Source: Pelagibacterium halotolerans B2
GTDB taxonomy: Bacteria; Pseudomonadota; Alphaproteobacteria; Rhizobiales; Devosiaceae
Length of the DNA stretch: 64,000 nt
Direction: 5' to 3'
Assembly: GCF_000230555.1 (NCBI RefSeq)
Contig: NC_016078.1
Location: forward strand, 3,880,838-3,944,837
The position numbers and the translations under genes were made by a program. Each line of letters begins with the position of its first letter. The stretch's first letter is position 1. The notes under the pieces are model-generated. The model made no database searches and was not told the DNA's origin. It was given only the letters and a program-made list of their open reading frames with translations. Below, in pieces: positions 1 through 7,711 of this stretch.

Positions 1-421
1 GGTTCATATTCACAGCCTCAATGCCAGGTTCGCCACCGATGGAACTGCTGATGTCTACCGATGACATAGACGCCTCCGGTCCGTCATCGTGAGGCTCACC
101 GTCGATCGGGTTTCGAGGTCCCGAGCGACGCACAAGTGTAAACGCGTCAATGACGCCTGCGACCTCGGCCGTCAGAATGCCAGCATCCACCATCAACAAC
201 ACCGCGCCAACAGGATCGGGATGATCAGGCAATTCGATGACGATGTCACCGAGCGTGGCGCTACCGGTCGCATCGACAACGCTCAGGATCTGCACCTGCG
301 TCGAAGGCGAAATCAGCGCATGCTGGACCAAGCCGTTGACGAGCGGCGAGCCTTCGGAGGGGAAAGTGACGGAAAGGGACTTGTGCGGCGCACTAGCACC
401 GGTAGAAGAAAAGATAGCCAT
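1..421 (-). CDS. Hypothetical protein, C-terminus cut by window edge
   Basis: An open frame begins at the ATG whose complement is 419-421 and runs without a stop off the left edge, so at least 140 codons are present. A good ribosome site (AGAGG, 5 nt before the ATG) supports the start. Residues about 33-80 read like a compact winged-helix: a helix containing TQVQILSVVDATG, then LGDIVIEL, then a helix containing VGAVLLMVDAGILTAEV and a strand ending DAFTLVRR. The following stretch is acidic and Ser/Gly rich. I do not recognise the family. It lies downstream of the ParA/ribbon-helix-helix pair on the same strand, inside the mobile element. A DNA-binding role is inference only. Confidence 0.6.
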   Translation of the reverse strand, partial: MAIFSSTGASAPHKSLSVTFPSEGSPLVNGLVQHALISPSTQVQILSVVDATGSATLGDIVIELPDHPDPVGAVLLMVDAGILTAEVAGVIDAFTLVRRSGPRNPIDGEPHDDGPEASMSSVDISSSIGGEPGIEAVNMN

Positions 422-902
422 GTTAGCCTCTGCACATTCAGGGGTTTCATGGTCAGGTCGACGGCGGGTTTGCAGACCTTCCGTCGGCCGCCTGTTGCAG
501 CAGGGGGTTCCGACCAGACGCGCCATTGGGCACGACGCTCTTAGAAGTCGGGATCCATTTCGAAAAGTCAAGGCGCCCCCAAGGCCGCCTTGAGGCTATC
601 TCGCCATAAGGTTAACGCTGGATTTTTTCGCTGATTTTTCCTTTGGCTGGCAAGGACTTGCGGTGCTCTCGGTTTAAGTCAACAATCCCGCCATGGTCTC
701 CGGCAAAGGATTCGACAAGCGGCATACTTGCCAACATGCGTAAGAATTCCGAGAACTCGCCATGTAGTTTTCAGTAAAGCAGCACAACGACTCGCCTCAA
801 TGGGTTAAGTGGTGCTGCCCTGTCGACAGCACCGTTTGGCGATGGCGGCAGCCCAATCGGCAGACCCTTTGCAGCAAGCTTGCATGACATCATGCTAGCA
901 AT
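422..902. other. Gene-free stretch of the mobile element, possible oriT
   Basis: No convincing gene is seen on either strand; short plus-strand frames at 89-593 mostly overlap the edge gene antisense. The stretch contains a perfect 7-bp hairpin at 811-833 (GGTGCTG, 9-nt loop, CAGCACC) directly preceded by TTAAGT. Because a relaxase is encoded nearby, this is the best place in the window to look for a transfer origin. Confidence 0.35.
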
Positions 903-1148
903 TTAGCTCTGGTCTAAGTCGTCGTCTTTAAGGCGAGGGGATGTCGGGATATCGCGTCCGTAGTGCCGAAGAAGCAGAACAAGCGCCTCGTGCATCAGAG
1001 TTTCCGCTGGCTTTTCGGTATCGAGAGCAAGTTGCTTGAGGGCGCGACGCTGAGGCTTGGTAAAGCGAACCAGCACCTTTCCCAAAGTGGTCTCGTCCTC
1101 ATTGTCCGGCAGATCGGATCCCGATAGACTAGGTGCAAACCGGTTCAT
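903..1148 (-). CDS. Ribbon-helix-helix DNA-binding protein, ParA partner
   Basis: An 81-residue protein. Residues 24-30 (KVLVRFT) suit the beta strand of a ribbon-helix-helix fold and are followed by two helices (about 31-43 and 47-63). The ends are acidic and probably flexible. The start is set at the ATG overlapping the parA stop as AATGA, which implies translational coupling; a longer upstream frame is less likely. A small ribbon-helix-helix protein encoded directly after a ParA ATPase is the usual layout of type Ib plasmid partition (ParG/ParR-like), where the small protein binds the centromere and stimulates the ATPase. Here the pair probably stabilises or regulates an integrated element. 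The family call rests on pattern only. Confidence 0.65.
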   Translation of the reverse strand: MNRFAPSLSGSDLPDNEDETTLGKVLVRFTKPQRRALKQLALDTEKPAETLMHEALVLLLRHYGRDIPTSPRLKDDDLDQS

Positions 1149-1990
1149 TGCGGCGCTCCATTCGTAACAAGCCGATCCCACAAACGATGCCACAGAACGA
1201 GATACTCTGCCGACGCCGCACCAACCGGCTCGTATTCGATGACGCCTTTCCCTTGGGCCGTCGCCAGCACGATCGATTGTCGCGTGCTGATCTGACCGCG
1301 CCAGACATGGGGTGTCCGGGTCTGAAGGATCTCACGGGCATCTCGCACTGTAGGCGCATCGATCATGCTCCGCCGAGGCTGGGCTGCGGTGATGGCGGTC
1401 AGGAAGGGTGCTCTGCCGGCATCGAGCTGTCGGATCCAGGCCTGCGCCGTGGAAAGGTCGAAGACGCTGGGCCGCGCCAGCAAGACAAACAGGTCGGTGG
1501 CGCGCACGAGCGCTGGCCAAGCCTCCCCCGGTTGCTGGGGGTGATCGATGAGGATGAGATCGAATCCAGCTTTGCGGCCCGTTTGGCATTCCAGTTCGAG
1601 ATGATTGTAGGCGCACTGTTTGACGGTGATGCCAGGATCCGATCCACGGATCCGCTTCCATCCCGAGACTGACCGTTGCCGGTCACAATCGAGGATGAGC
1701 ACATGCATCCCCTTCTTTGCGGCAATGACCGCCAACTGACTGGTTGTGGTGCTTTTTCCGGCCCCGCCCTTGCCCACGCAGCACAAAGTCTTGCATGCGC
1801 CAAACCGGCGGTCGCGTCGGAACAGGGTCCGCAATCCGGCGCGAAGCCATACGCGGTCCACGCCGGGATCAACTGCTCCTTCAGCCAGCAACAAGGTTTG
1901 AGCGGCCTTGGCGCCCAGCACTTTCGCGTGCGCCGCAACGGGCAACACAGTGCGCGAGTGTGAGTGGAAAAGATCCAGACTGAGCTTCAT
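1145..1990 (-). CDS. ParA-family partition ATPase
   Basis: 281 residues from the ATG preceded by GGAG at 7 nt; longer in-frame starts lack a ribosome site. The deviant Walker A box KGGAGKST lies at residues 74-81, followed by a helix (TTSQLAVIAAKKG) and the Walker A' strand LILDCDRQRSVSGW; LILIDHP is the Walker B-type strand. This is a ParA/MinD P-loop ATPase of the kind that segregates plasmids and integrative elements. It is unusual in having about 65 residues before the ATPase core, including a helical LGAKAAQTLLLAEG segment; in some plasmid ParA proteins such extensions bind the operator. Its stop overlaps the start of the ribbon-helix-helix gene. Confidence 0.85.
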   Translation of the reverse strand: MKLSLDLFHSHSRTVLPVAAHAKVLGAKAAQTLLLAEGAVDPGVDRVWLRAGLRTLFRRDRRFGACKTLCCVGKGGAGKSTTTSQLAVIAAKKGMHVLILDCDRQRSVSGWKRIRGSDPGITVKQCAYNHLELECQTGRKAGFDLILIDHPQQPGEAWPALVRATDLFVLLARPSVFDLSTAQAWIRQLDAGRAPFLTAITAAQPRRSMIDAPTVRDAREILQTRTPHVWRGQISTRQSIVLATAQGKGVIEYEPVGAASAEYLVLWHRLWDRLVTNGAPQ

Positions 1991-2357
1991 CGGCATTCTC
2001 CGTGCCTTTGACCATGAGTCTAAAGGGTAGCGGAGAGGCGATCGGAACAAAAACGTATTTTTGTAGAAGAAATCAAAAGGTTGATCTCACCAATCAGAAA
2101 GCTCGGTGCAGCCTGTCATAAGGTAGGGCGAACTGGCAATCAGGTATTTTGCTAGCATTATAGCTTTATCTACCCTCATCAGCACGGTTGATGTTGGAGT
2201 TTTCAGATCGTTCGTCCCTCTTTCCTTGCTTCCTGCCGCAAGACGTTCGTTACCTTGCGTTAAGCACGCAGCTAGGCCGAGCTTGCGCAAAATAGCAGAA
2301 CAGGTATGGTACGGTTTAGTAATATACCGTACCATAAGTTCAGAGTTGGAGGATGAA
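1991..2357. promoter_or_regulatory. Divergent control region between parA and the kfrA-like gene
   Basis: This 367-nt gene-free stretch separates the leftward parA and rightward kfrA-like genes. It contains an AT-rich palindrome at 2047-2064 (ACAAAAA, CGTA, TTTTTGT), 57 nt upstream of the parA start, which could be the ParA/ribbon-helix-helix operator or centromere. A second inverted repeat lies at 2305-2336 and is annotated separately. The functions are inference from position and symmetry. Confidence 0.5.
2305..2336 (+). promoter_or_regulatory. Inverted-repeat operator overlapping the kfrA-like promoter
   Basis: Perfect 11-bp arms TATGGTACGGT (2305-2315) and ACCGTACCATA (2326-2336) are separated by 10 nt. 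The left arm overlaps a plausible -10 (TATGGT) that lies 16 nt after TTGCGC at 2283-2288. The second arm ends 21 nt before the TTG start. KfrA-type proteins are known autorepressors of their own promoters, so this is the obvious binding site. Confidence 0.7.
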
Positions 2358-2993
2358 TTGAGCGCAGAAATTGCCACACTTGAAAAAGTGAAGGACGCCG
2401 TCGAACGTTTGCACCGCGAGGGCAGAAAGGCAACGGCCAACGCCGTGATCTCAGCCATCGGCGGAGGATCAAAACCCACCGTGCTCAAACATCTCCAGAC
2501 CCTGCGGAAACCGGCTGAAGCGGCAGACGACCAGATGCCGTCATCGGTCCTCGATCTCGCCAAGCCGGTCATTGCGGAAATTTTTGCGCAAGGGATCAAG
2601 GCCGAAGAATTGCGCCAACGCGAGAGCCAAGAGCGGTTCCATCGCGTGATGGGGGACCTCGAAGCCCAGATTGAAGAGATCGCGGAAGCAGGCGAAGTCC
2701 TGGAAACAGCAAATGGCAGACTGACGCAAAAGTTGGAGGAAAGGACCTCAAATCTCGCCACCGCGCGTCGCACCATTGCCGAGCAGCAAACCCATATCGA
2801 GCGTCTGCAATCCGATCTCACCCGGCTCCAGTCCGACCTTGCCCAGCGCAATGCCGCTGCCACCGAGCAGATCACCGGACTTCTGGATGATCTTGGCACA
2901 AAGATCGCCGGGATTGCCGGGCGGCTGGAAAGCGCTCCCCCGGTTCAAGCCGACGACAAGGTGAAGAAAGAGAATAAGGAGCAGGAGGGCTAA
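2358..2993 (+). CDS. KfrA-like DNA-binding protein with long coiled coil
   Basis: 211 residues if translated from the TTG at 2358, which sits 5 nt after a strong GGAGG; the frame continues upstream but through the operator, so the TTG start is preferred. The first 60-70 residues (EKVKDAVERLHREGRKAT, then GGGSKPTVLKHL) match the helix-turn-helix domain of plasmid KfrA proteins. The rest is a heptad-rich coiled coil (residues about 85-180) with a charged lysine/glutamate tail. KfrA proteins bind DNA and help plasmid segregation. Encoded opposite parA and convergent with the small gene at 2990-3301, overlapping it by 4 nt. The family call is fairly secure; the role in an integrated element is inferred. 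Confidence 0.75.
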   Translation: MSAEIATLEKVKDAVERLHREGRKATANAVISAIGGGSKPTVLKHLQTLRKPAEAADDQMPSSVLDLAKPVIAEIFAQGIKAEELRQRESQERFHRVMGDLEAQIEEIAEAGEVLETANGRLTQKLEERTSNLATARRTIAEQQTHIERLQSDLTRLQSDLAQRNAAATEQITGLLDDLGTKIAGIAGRLESAPPVQADDKVKKENKEQEG

Positions 2994-3301
2994 GTCTCTC
3001 CCGAGTCGCTCTGCGACGACAAAGCGGCGTCGATCCAATCTCGACAAAGATCGAGGGCAAACCGGTCCCGGTCGCCGCTGCGACATTCCAGTTCTTTCAA
3101 CAGGGCGGTAATGGTGACGGTCCCCTGCCGCGACAAGAGCGCCAAGGTCGCCTCGGTCATTAGGCATCGCGCTCGGCTTTGGGTTGGAGGCGAGGTTTCT
3201 CGGACCCGTCGTTCCAATTGATGCTTTTCCGCGACAAGCAGCGCCTGCTGGGTTTGGATCGCGCTCAAAGCCCGCAGATTGTTAAGAAGCGCCGAGGTCA
3301 T
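2990..3301 (-). CDS. Hypothetical protein coupled to the relaxase gene
   Basis: 103 residues, start ATG overlapping the relaxase stop as ATGA, so it is probably translated by coupling and is the second gene of the relaxase unit. The N-terminal third (NLRALSAIQTQQALLVAEKHQ) is helical with possible coiled coil; the middle (LALLSRQGTVTITALLKEL) looks like a short helix-turn-helix or winged segment. I do not recognise a family. Position suggests a mobilization accessory protein, such as a relaxosome DNA-binding subunit, but no motif proves it. Its last codons overlap the end of the convergent kfrA-like gene by 4 nt. Confidence 0.6.
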   Translation of the reverse strand: MTSALLNNLRALSAIQTQQALLVAEKHQLERRVRETSPPTQSRARCLMTEATLALLSRQGTVTITALLKELECRSGDRDRFALDLCRDWIDAALSSQSDSGET

Positions 3302-4848
3302 TGCGCGGCCTCTTTGCCGGGGTGCCCCACGCTAAACTGAGCGTCCTGGCTCCCGGGATAGATATCGTAGAAATTTCGGTGGGGGCGAAAAGGGCGCGAC
3401 AACGCATTGCCCGGGACAACCATCGCTTCAAGATCCTTTTCAAGAACATGGCGACGCCACAGATCGCTGTCTTCGCCCATGGCCATATCTATCAAATCCA
3501 GAACAATCTCGGTCGATAGACTCTCGTCCTGATAGCGTCCGGCAAAAGGCATAAGTTGTGCGACGAGTCGCTCGAGGCGCGGATTGCTCCAATCGGCAAC
3601 CCGCTTGAGGATATCCCGCCGCTCGTCTGGAGACGCCTCGTGGAGTATGGCGACCACCTCCCGCGCCGCGCTGACGACGCCACTCCGACCCATAAGATCA
3701 AGGCGCGAGCGCTTTGCATTAAGGCGTTCACGCAACCAAGAGCGCTCCGGCTCGGGCGGTACCGGTATGGGCATACCGTCGGCATCGACGAGGCTGAGGT
3801 CGCGCCACCCCTTGCATCGGGTAAGATAGTATAGCGCCCTTAAAGCCTCCCCCTCGAGCTCCCCATCGATCAGGATTGCGGTGCCGATATCGACCAGTAT
3901 TGCGGTGCCGACTTTGAAAACGACGCCGACCCCCTCCACCGAGACACGGTCCTGCACGGCAATCCCCGCGCCCATCAACGCCGTCAGTGAGATTTCGAGC
4001 GATAGCGGGTTGGCGTGCTGATTGGCCTGCCACGACGTCAGGTTCGACATGGATTCCAGCTCAACATCAATCTCGTACTGCAGTTCACCAGCTCGCCGCT
4101 CAAGCGCGACAATTTCATCGACGATCTGCTCATGCGCGCGGCGCACCTGGCGCTGCCCATCACGGCGGTCCCTCAAAAGCTGCGCACCAGGAGTTCGGGA
4201 TCCACGCAAGGTCTGCCGTGACAATTGGATTTCGGGTGGCAATGTGTCGTCGCGCAAGACATTCGGGCGGGGATCAAATGTCACATCTACCCCGCAGTCG
4301 GTTGCAATGGCGTTGAACAGCTCTGCTACGTGCTGCCGCACGCCAGCGCGAAACCACGTATCGACCTCGCGGCATTTCCCCTCGGAAAAGCCTGTATCGC
4401 TAAGAATTCGTGTCGCGATCAGACCGTGAATATGGTCGTTGGCCAACCCGTCGTCCGCCGACGAGGTTTCCCAGTCGACCTGAACAGGAAGCCCCAGTTC
4501 AACAAACGGACGATAGAGATTCTGCACAAATTTCGCGATCCGTTCGGTAGGCAAGTTTCGTGGCCATGTAATATCGAAGTACCGCGCTTCTCGCGCATCC
4601 TTGCGCTTCTCGGCTATACTGGCCGCCTCCCAAACGGTTTCGCGCGTCCAGACCGAGGAGTCGACTTCCTCGGGCAGCATCAGCCAGTGCTGCACATGGT
4701 TTACCCGATGGCCGTTCCGGTGTTTATCGCCGCGAATACCATCATGAATATCCGTTCCCATTTGGTAGGTGGAGCGCCCCGTTGCGCTCCAACCCTCGCG
4801 GCGCGAAACACCGCCAAAACTCACCCCAAGCAATCCCAAACTGACCAT
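3298..4848 (-). CDS. MobA/MobL-family relaxase
   Basis: 516 residues from the ATG preceded by GAGG at 4 nt; an upstream in-frame ATG at 4881 has no ribosome site. The N-terminal 180 residues follow the MobA/MobL nickase pattern: GRSTYQMG with a candidate catalytic Tyr at residue 28 (the AAYRSG position of the family), then HVQHWLMLPEE, an EKRKDAREARY block, RNLPTERIAKFVQNLY, and the metal-binding-type NDHIHGL motif. The C-terminal half is less conserved, with a coiled segment (VDEIVALERRAGELQYEI). Relaxases of this class nick oriT and pilot single-stranded DNA in conjugal mobilization. No type IV secretion genes are visible in the window, so the element probably depends on a helper. The small downstream gene overlaps its stop. 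Confidence 0.75.
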   Translation of the reverse strand: MVSLGLLGVSFGGVSRREGWSATGRSTYQMGTDIHDGIRGDKHRNGHRVNHVQHWLMLPEEVDSSVWTRETVWEAASIAEKRKDAREARYFDITWPRNLPTERIAKFVQNLYRPFVELGLPVQVDWETSSADDGLANDHIHGLIATRILSDTGFSEGKCREVDTWFRAGVRQHVAELFNAIATDCGVDVTFDPRPNVLRDDTLPPEIQLSRQTLRGSRTPGAQLLRDRRDGQRQVRRAHEQIVDEIVALERRAGELQYEIDVELESMSNLTSWQANQHANPLSLEISLTALMGAGIAVQDRVSVEGVGVVFKVGTAILVDIGTAILIDGELEGEALRALYYLTRCKGWRDLSLVDADGMPIPVPPEPERSWLRERLNAKRSRLDLMGRSGVVSAAREVVAILHEASPDERRDILKRVADWSNPRLERLVAQLMPFAGRYQDESLSTEIVLDLIDMAMGEDSDLWRRHVLEKDLEAMVVPGNALSRPFRPHRNFYDIYPGSQDAQFSVGHPGKEAAQ

Positions 4849-4942
4849 GACGCCTCGCAACGTGTTAGTGAATGAACACATTGCGAGGGTGCCCGACAGG
4901 TGTGAAAGTTACCAGATCACGACCGCGTGAACGCAGTCGAAT

Positions 4943-6742
4943 TTAGCGGCGGGACTTGAGCCAATCAGCGAAGGACTTCACACGTCCGATTGGCACCTGG
5001 ACCGCGTCGATGGCTTCCACTTCTTCAGAGGTCAGATCGTCGCTCATGTAGCCACGATGCACCTCTGAGGTTCGAGCTTCAGTATCGTCATCATGACCGA
5101 CCCATTTGAGGATCGTATAGGGGTTCACGCCCGCGCTGTGACAGGCCTGGATGAAAAAGCCTCTAAAGGAATGAAAGCTGAGCTTGTGCTGACGGTGGGC
5201 GGGGACATCCCATTTGAGACGATGGGCATTGAAGAAATCCGCCTCGAAATGGATCTCGGGTTCTCCGACCGACCCTCCTTTGACATGCTGCGTCCAAGCT
5301 GGAAACGGACGATCATGGAGGGCCTTCTGATGGTTCCAGAAATCGAGAAAGCCAATCTCGACAAGTTGGCGGTGAAGCGGAATTCGCCGCAATGCGTTGC
5401 CGGTCTTGTATCCGACGATACCGTTTGTGTTTTCCTCCGCCTCAGCGATTTCGAGCACGAAAGTCTGACGCCCGAACCAGGTCTGCATTTGCTCAAACCG
5501 CAAAAGCCCGACCTCTGTCACGCGCATACCGGTATGCGCCGCGATCAAGGGTGCCCAATAGATATGGTCATCGGCAAAGATCTCGTGGCCGGGCGAATAG
5601 CGAAGGCGGCGTGAAGCACTGCCGGTATAAACCGGGCACGACATGACCGCGGCCACTTCTTCGGGTGAAAATGGGGCCTTTCCCTTGCTCTTTGTTGCCC
5701 GTTTCGATTGCGGAATGATCAGCGGCGGAGCTTGCCAGCTATATAGCCGTTTCTTCTGACCGTATCGCGCGATACGCGTGATGGCGCCAAGGTAGTTCGA
5801 ATTGAGCGTCGTACGGGAAAGCCTGCGATAGTTGGCACCCTCTGCCTGCACCGCTCGGGTAAATTTAACAATATTGTCCGGTGTGGCGCGACCCTGCGCC
5901 TTGGGAATCTCCTGAACAAACTCATAGAGCCGGTCCCAGAACGTCAGGGGTATTCTAGGGGCCGCCAGTGTCCTTACTTCTGGACATAGATCCTCAAACA
6001 ACTTCACAGCACGTTCGATATTGGACCTGTTGTCCGCCCCCGTGTTCTTGCCATCGTGTTTGAAATAATGCTCCATGAGGTAGCGCAGTGTGTAGATCGG
6101 ATGCCCATCGTCAGAGGCTATCGCCTCATCAGAGGTCGTCGCCTTGATTGCTGCCGACCGGGGCTGCGAAGGTTCGGTAGGGACAGGTTTTCCAGGAACA
6201 GGTTTGCTCAATACGGTGCCGCCGAGCTCATCGAGCACAGCTTGGAACCCTGAAACATCGATCTCGGCAAGCTTACGGATCGTGGCGCTATCTTGCGTCT
6301 TTCTGTCGTCCGGCAGCCGGTCGTAATACGCTTCGCCTTCGACCGTGGCACGGTTGAGATGGACCAGTTCGGCATAGATTCCATCGAGGTTTTCGCCCAA
6401 CCTCAATTCTTCGCGGGCACGGCGGATGATTTTGGATCCAACGCTTCCCAGCGCCCGACGGCGGACCAGATCCGCTCCGGTCATCTCCTCGGGCCGCAGC
6501 ATCTGCTCGTCGATCAGCCGTTGCGTGAGATGCTTGAGCGCCTCCTCGGGCGCCATCCGCAGCAAGTCTTCAAACACTGCCAAGGCCTCCAGACCCCATT
6601 TGAGCGCCTCGGCCCGATCCTTGGTTCGCAACGACAGGCGCAAGACGTCACCTCTCACCTGGCCTATCCAGGCCCGGGGGATTCGCTTGCGCACATAATA
6701 GACCGCTCCGACCTTTTCCACATAGGCGCATTTGGCTGCCAT
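4943..6742 (-). CDS. Tyrosine recombinase (site-specific integrase)
   Basis: 599 residues, start ATG preceded by GGAG at 6 nt; an upstream start at 6781 is weaker. The N-terminus (YVEKVGAVYYVRKRIPRAW, then SLRTKDRAEALKW) is the arm/SAM-like domain seen in phage-type integrases. The catalytic domain keeps Arg407 (HTGMRVTEVGLL), His524-x-x-Arg527 (HSFR), His550 (KWVGH) and Tyr565 (HRGYM), so all key residues are present. Residues about 180-215 form a low-complexity Pro/Lys/Thr linker. It is the gene nearest the tRNA-Ser 3' end, the usual layout of an element that integrates into tRNA genes. Probably catalyses integration and, with an excisionase not seen here, excision. Confidence 0.92.
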   Translation of the reverse strand: MAAKCAYVEKVGAVYYVRKRIPRAWIGQVRGDVLRLSLRTKDRAEALKWGLEALAVFEDLLRMAPEEALKHLTQRLIDEQMLRPEEMTGADLVRRRALGSVGSKIIRRAREELRLGENLDGIYAELVHLNRATVEGEAYYDRLPDDRKTQDSATIRKLAEIDVSGFQAVLDELGGTVLSKPVPGKPVPTEPSQPRSAAIKATTSDEAIASDDGHPIYTLRYLMEHYFKHDGKNTGADNRSNIERAVKLFEDLCPEVRTLAAPRIPLTFWDRLYEFVQEIPKAQGRATPDNIVKFTRAVQAEGANYRRLSRTTLNSNYLGAITRIARYGQKKRLYSWQAPPLIIPQSKRATKSKGKAPFSPEEVAAVMSCPVYTGSASRRLRYSPGHEIFADDHIYWAPLIAAHTGMRVTEVGLLRFEQMQTWFGRQTFVLEIAEAEENTNGIVGYKTGNALRRIPLHRQLVEIGFLDFWNHQKALHDRPFPAWTQHVKGGSVGEPEIHFEADFFNAHRLKWDVPAHRQHKLSFHSFRGFFIQACHSAGVNPYTILKWVGHDDDTEARTSEVHRGYMSDDLTSEEVEAIDAVQVPIGRVKSFADWLKSRR

Positions 6743-6781
6743 GATTGTCTCCGACTCGCAAAAGCAAAACCGGAACGCCAA

Positions 6782-6814
6782 ACGACACGTGCATCAGGCA
6801 TGTGCACTAGTCGT
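6782..6814. repeat. Interrupted palindrome between integrase gene and tRNA-Ser
   Basis: Symmetric arrangement ACGAC, 2 nt, GTGCA, 9 nt, TGCAC, 2 nt, GTCGT, centred about 55 nt upstream of the integrase start. It could be an operator controlling integrase expression or a binding site for recombinase or directionality factor. Confidence 0.5.
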
Positions 6815-6864
6815 CCGGATTCTCCGGGAGCTTAAGTCCTTGAAATCACTGGAATTTGGAACTG

Positions 6865-6954
6865 TGGCGGAGAGAGAGGGATTCGAACCCTCGAGACGGT
6901 TCCCCGCCTACACACTTTCCAGGCGTGCGCCTTCGACCACTCGGCCATCTCTCC
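6865..6954 (-). tRNA. tRNA-Ser (anticodon GGA)
   Basis: The minus strand folds as a class II tRNA: acceptor stem GGAGAGA/TCTCTCC, discriminator G and an encoded CCA at 6865-6867, anticodon loop CTGGAAA (GGA, serine), a long variable arm, and a T loop with GGTTCGAATCC. The total is 90 nt with CCA. The 3' end points towards the integrase gene, so the T-arm/acceptor region is the likely attachment core. Confidence 0.97.
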
Positions 6955-7299
6955 GCGTGGGTGCCCGATTATCCGGCTTTGCGGTCGCTGCCAAGGGGCG
7001 TGGGGCAAAAAAGCTGCAAAACTTTTCTCCTGCGGTGTTTTGGGTATGGGAGAACCGCTTGGCCGGGTCCGCCACCAGGGCCCTGCCGGCACTTGGCGCC
7101 GGGCGGACAATTCGCGCAAACGTGAAAGCGCTCCAAGGGATCGTTCCGGCCTCCGGTGCGTTCAATCCGGGCAGATTAAGCAAGTTTTGAGATTCCGATT
7201 GCGCATCCCCCGGTCCTCCATGCTATTGTTAACAAAGCCTTTCGGAATGACAAAAACCCAATAAGGGGCCACGGACCGGAAGGAACAGGGACGAGTATC
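6955..7299. other. Intergenic stretch after tRNA-Ser
   Basis: No gene is supported in this 345-nt stretch. The plus-strand frames crossing it have no ribosome sites and overlap the tRNA. It presumably contains the tRNA promoter (transcribed leftward) and that of the rightward gene at 7300. No clear terminator or repeat is seen. Confidence 0.4.
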
Positions 7300-7623
7300 A
7301 TGCGTGCTGTATTGAGAATATTGGCGGCGGCCTTTCTGGCCCTTGCGGTCGTGCTTCTGGTTGCCGATGGAACGGCCATGCTGGCCGCGAACGCCTTCAT
7401 AGCGACCCCATTGGCGGCGACCATAGCCAGCCTGTTTCCGGGCACGCTCGAATCCATGCAACTGGCCGTTCAAGATAATGTGCATCCCTTGCTCTGGGAG
7501 CCCACGCTCACCACATTGCTGGCATGGCCCGGCTGGGCCGTGATCGGCGCTGTGGGGCTCGTGCTTGCCCTGCTGGGGCGCTCGCGGTCGCGCCGGCGCA
7601 TGGTCAGCATCGACCAGTTCTGA
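7300..7623 (+). CDS. Small two-helix membrane protein, unknown function
   Basis: 107 residues. Two hydrophobic segments are visible, at about 5-27 ([18 protein letters not shown]) and 78-92 ([15 protein letters not shown]), followed by an arginine-rich turn (RSRSRRR) that should face the cytoplasm. Start ATG follows a purine-rich stretch (AACAGGGACGAG) at loose spacing. It is on the same strand as msrA, 88 nt upstream, and may share its transcript. I do not recognise a domain; no function can be assigned. Confidence 0.7.
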   Translation: MRAVLRILAAAFLALAVVLLVADGTAMLAANAFIATPLAATIASLFPGTLESMQLAVQDNVHPLLWEPTLTTLLAWPGWAVIGAVGLVLALLGRSRSRRRMVSIDQF

Positions 7624-7711
7624 TGAGCCTCGCCGTCCCGGCCCCAAGGCCGAGGGGGCGCCAGGCGTGCAGAACCGGGCCGGGCATTTCACCTCCATGG
7701 GGAGTTCGCGC

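Noticed and set aside
1..593. Two plus-strand frames at 89-544 and 237-593
   Set aside because: They lie antisense to the minus-strand open frame at 1-421, which has a good ribosome site, and look like shadows.
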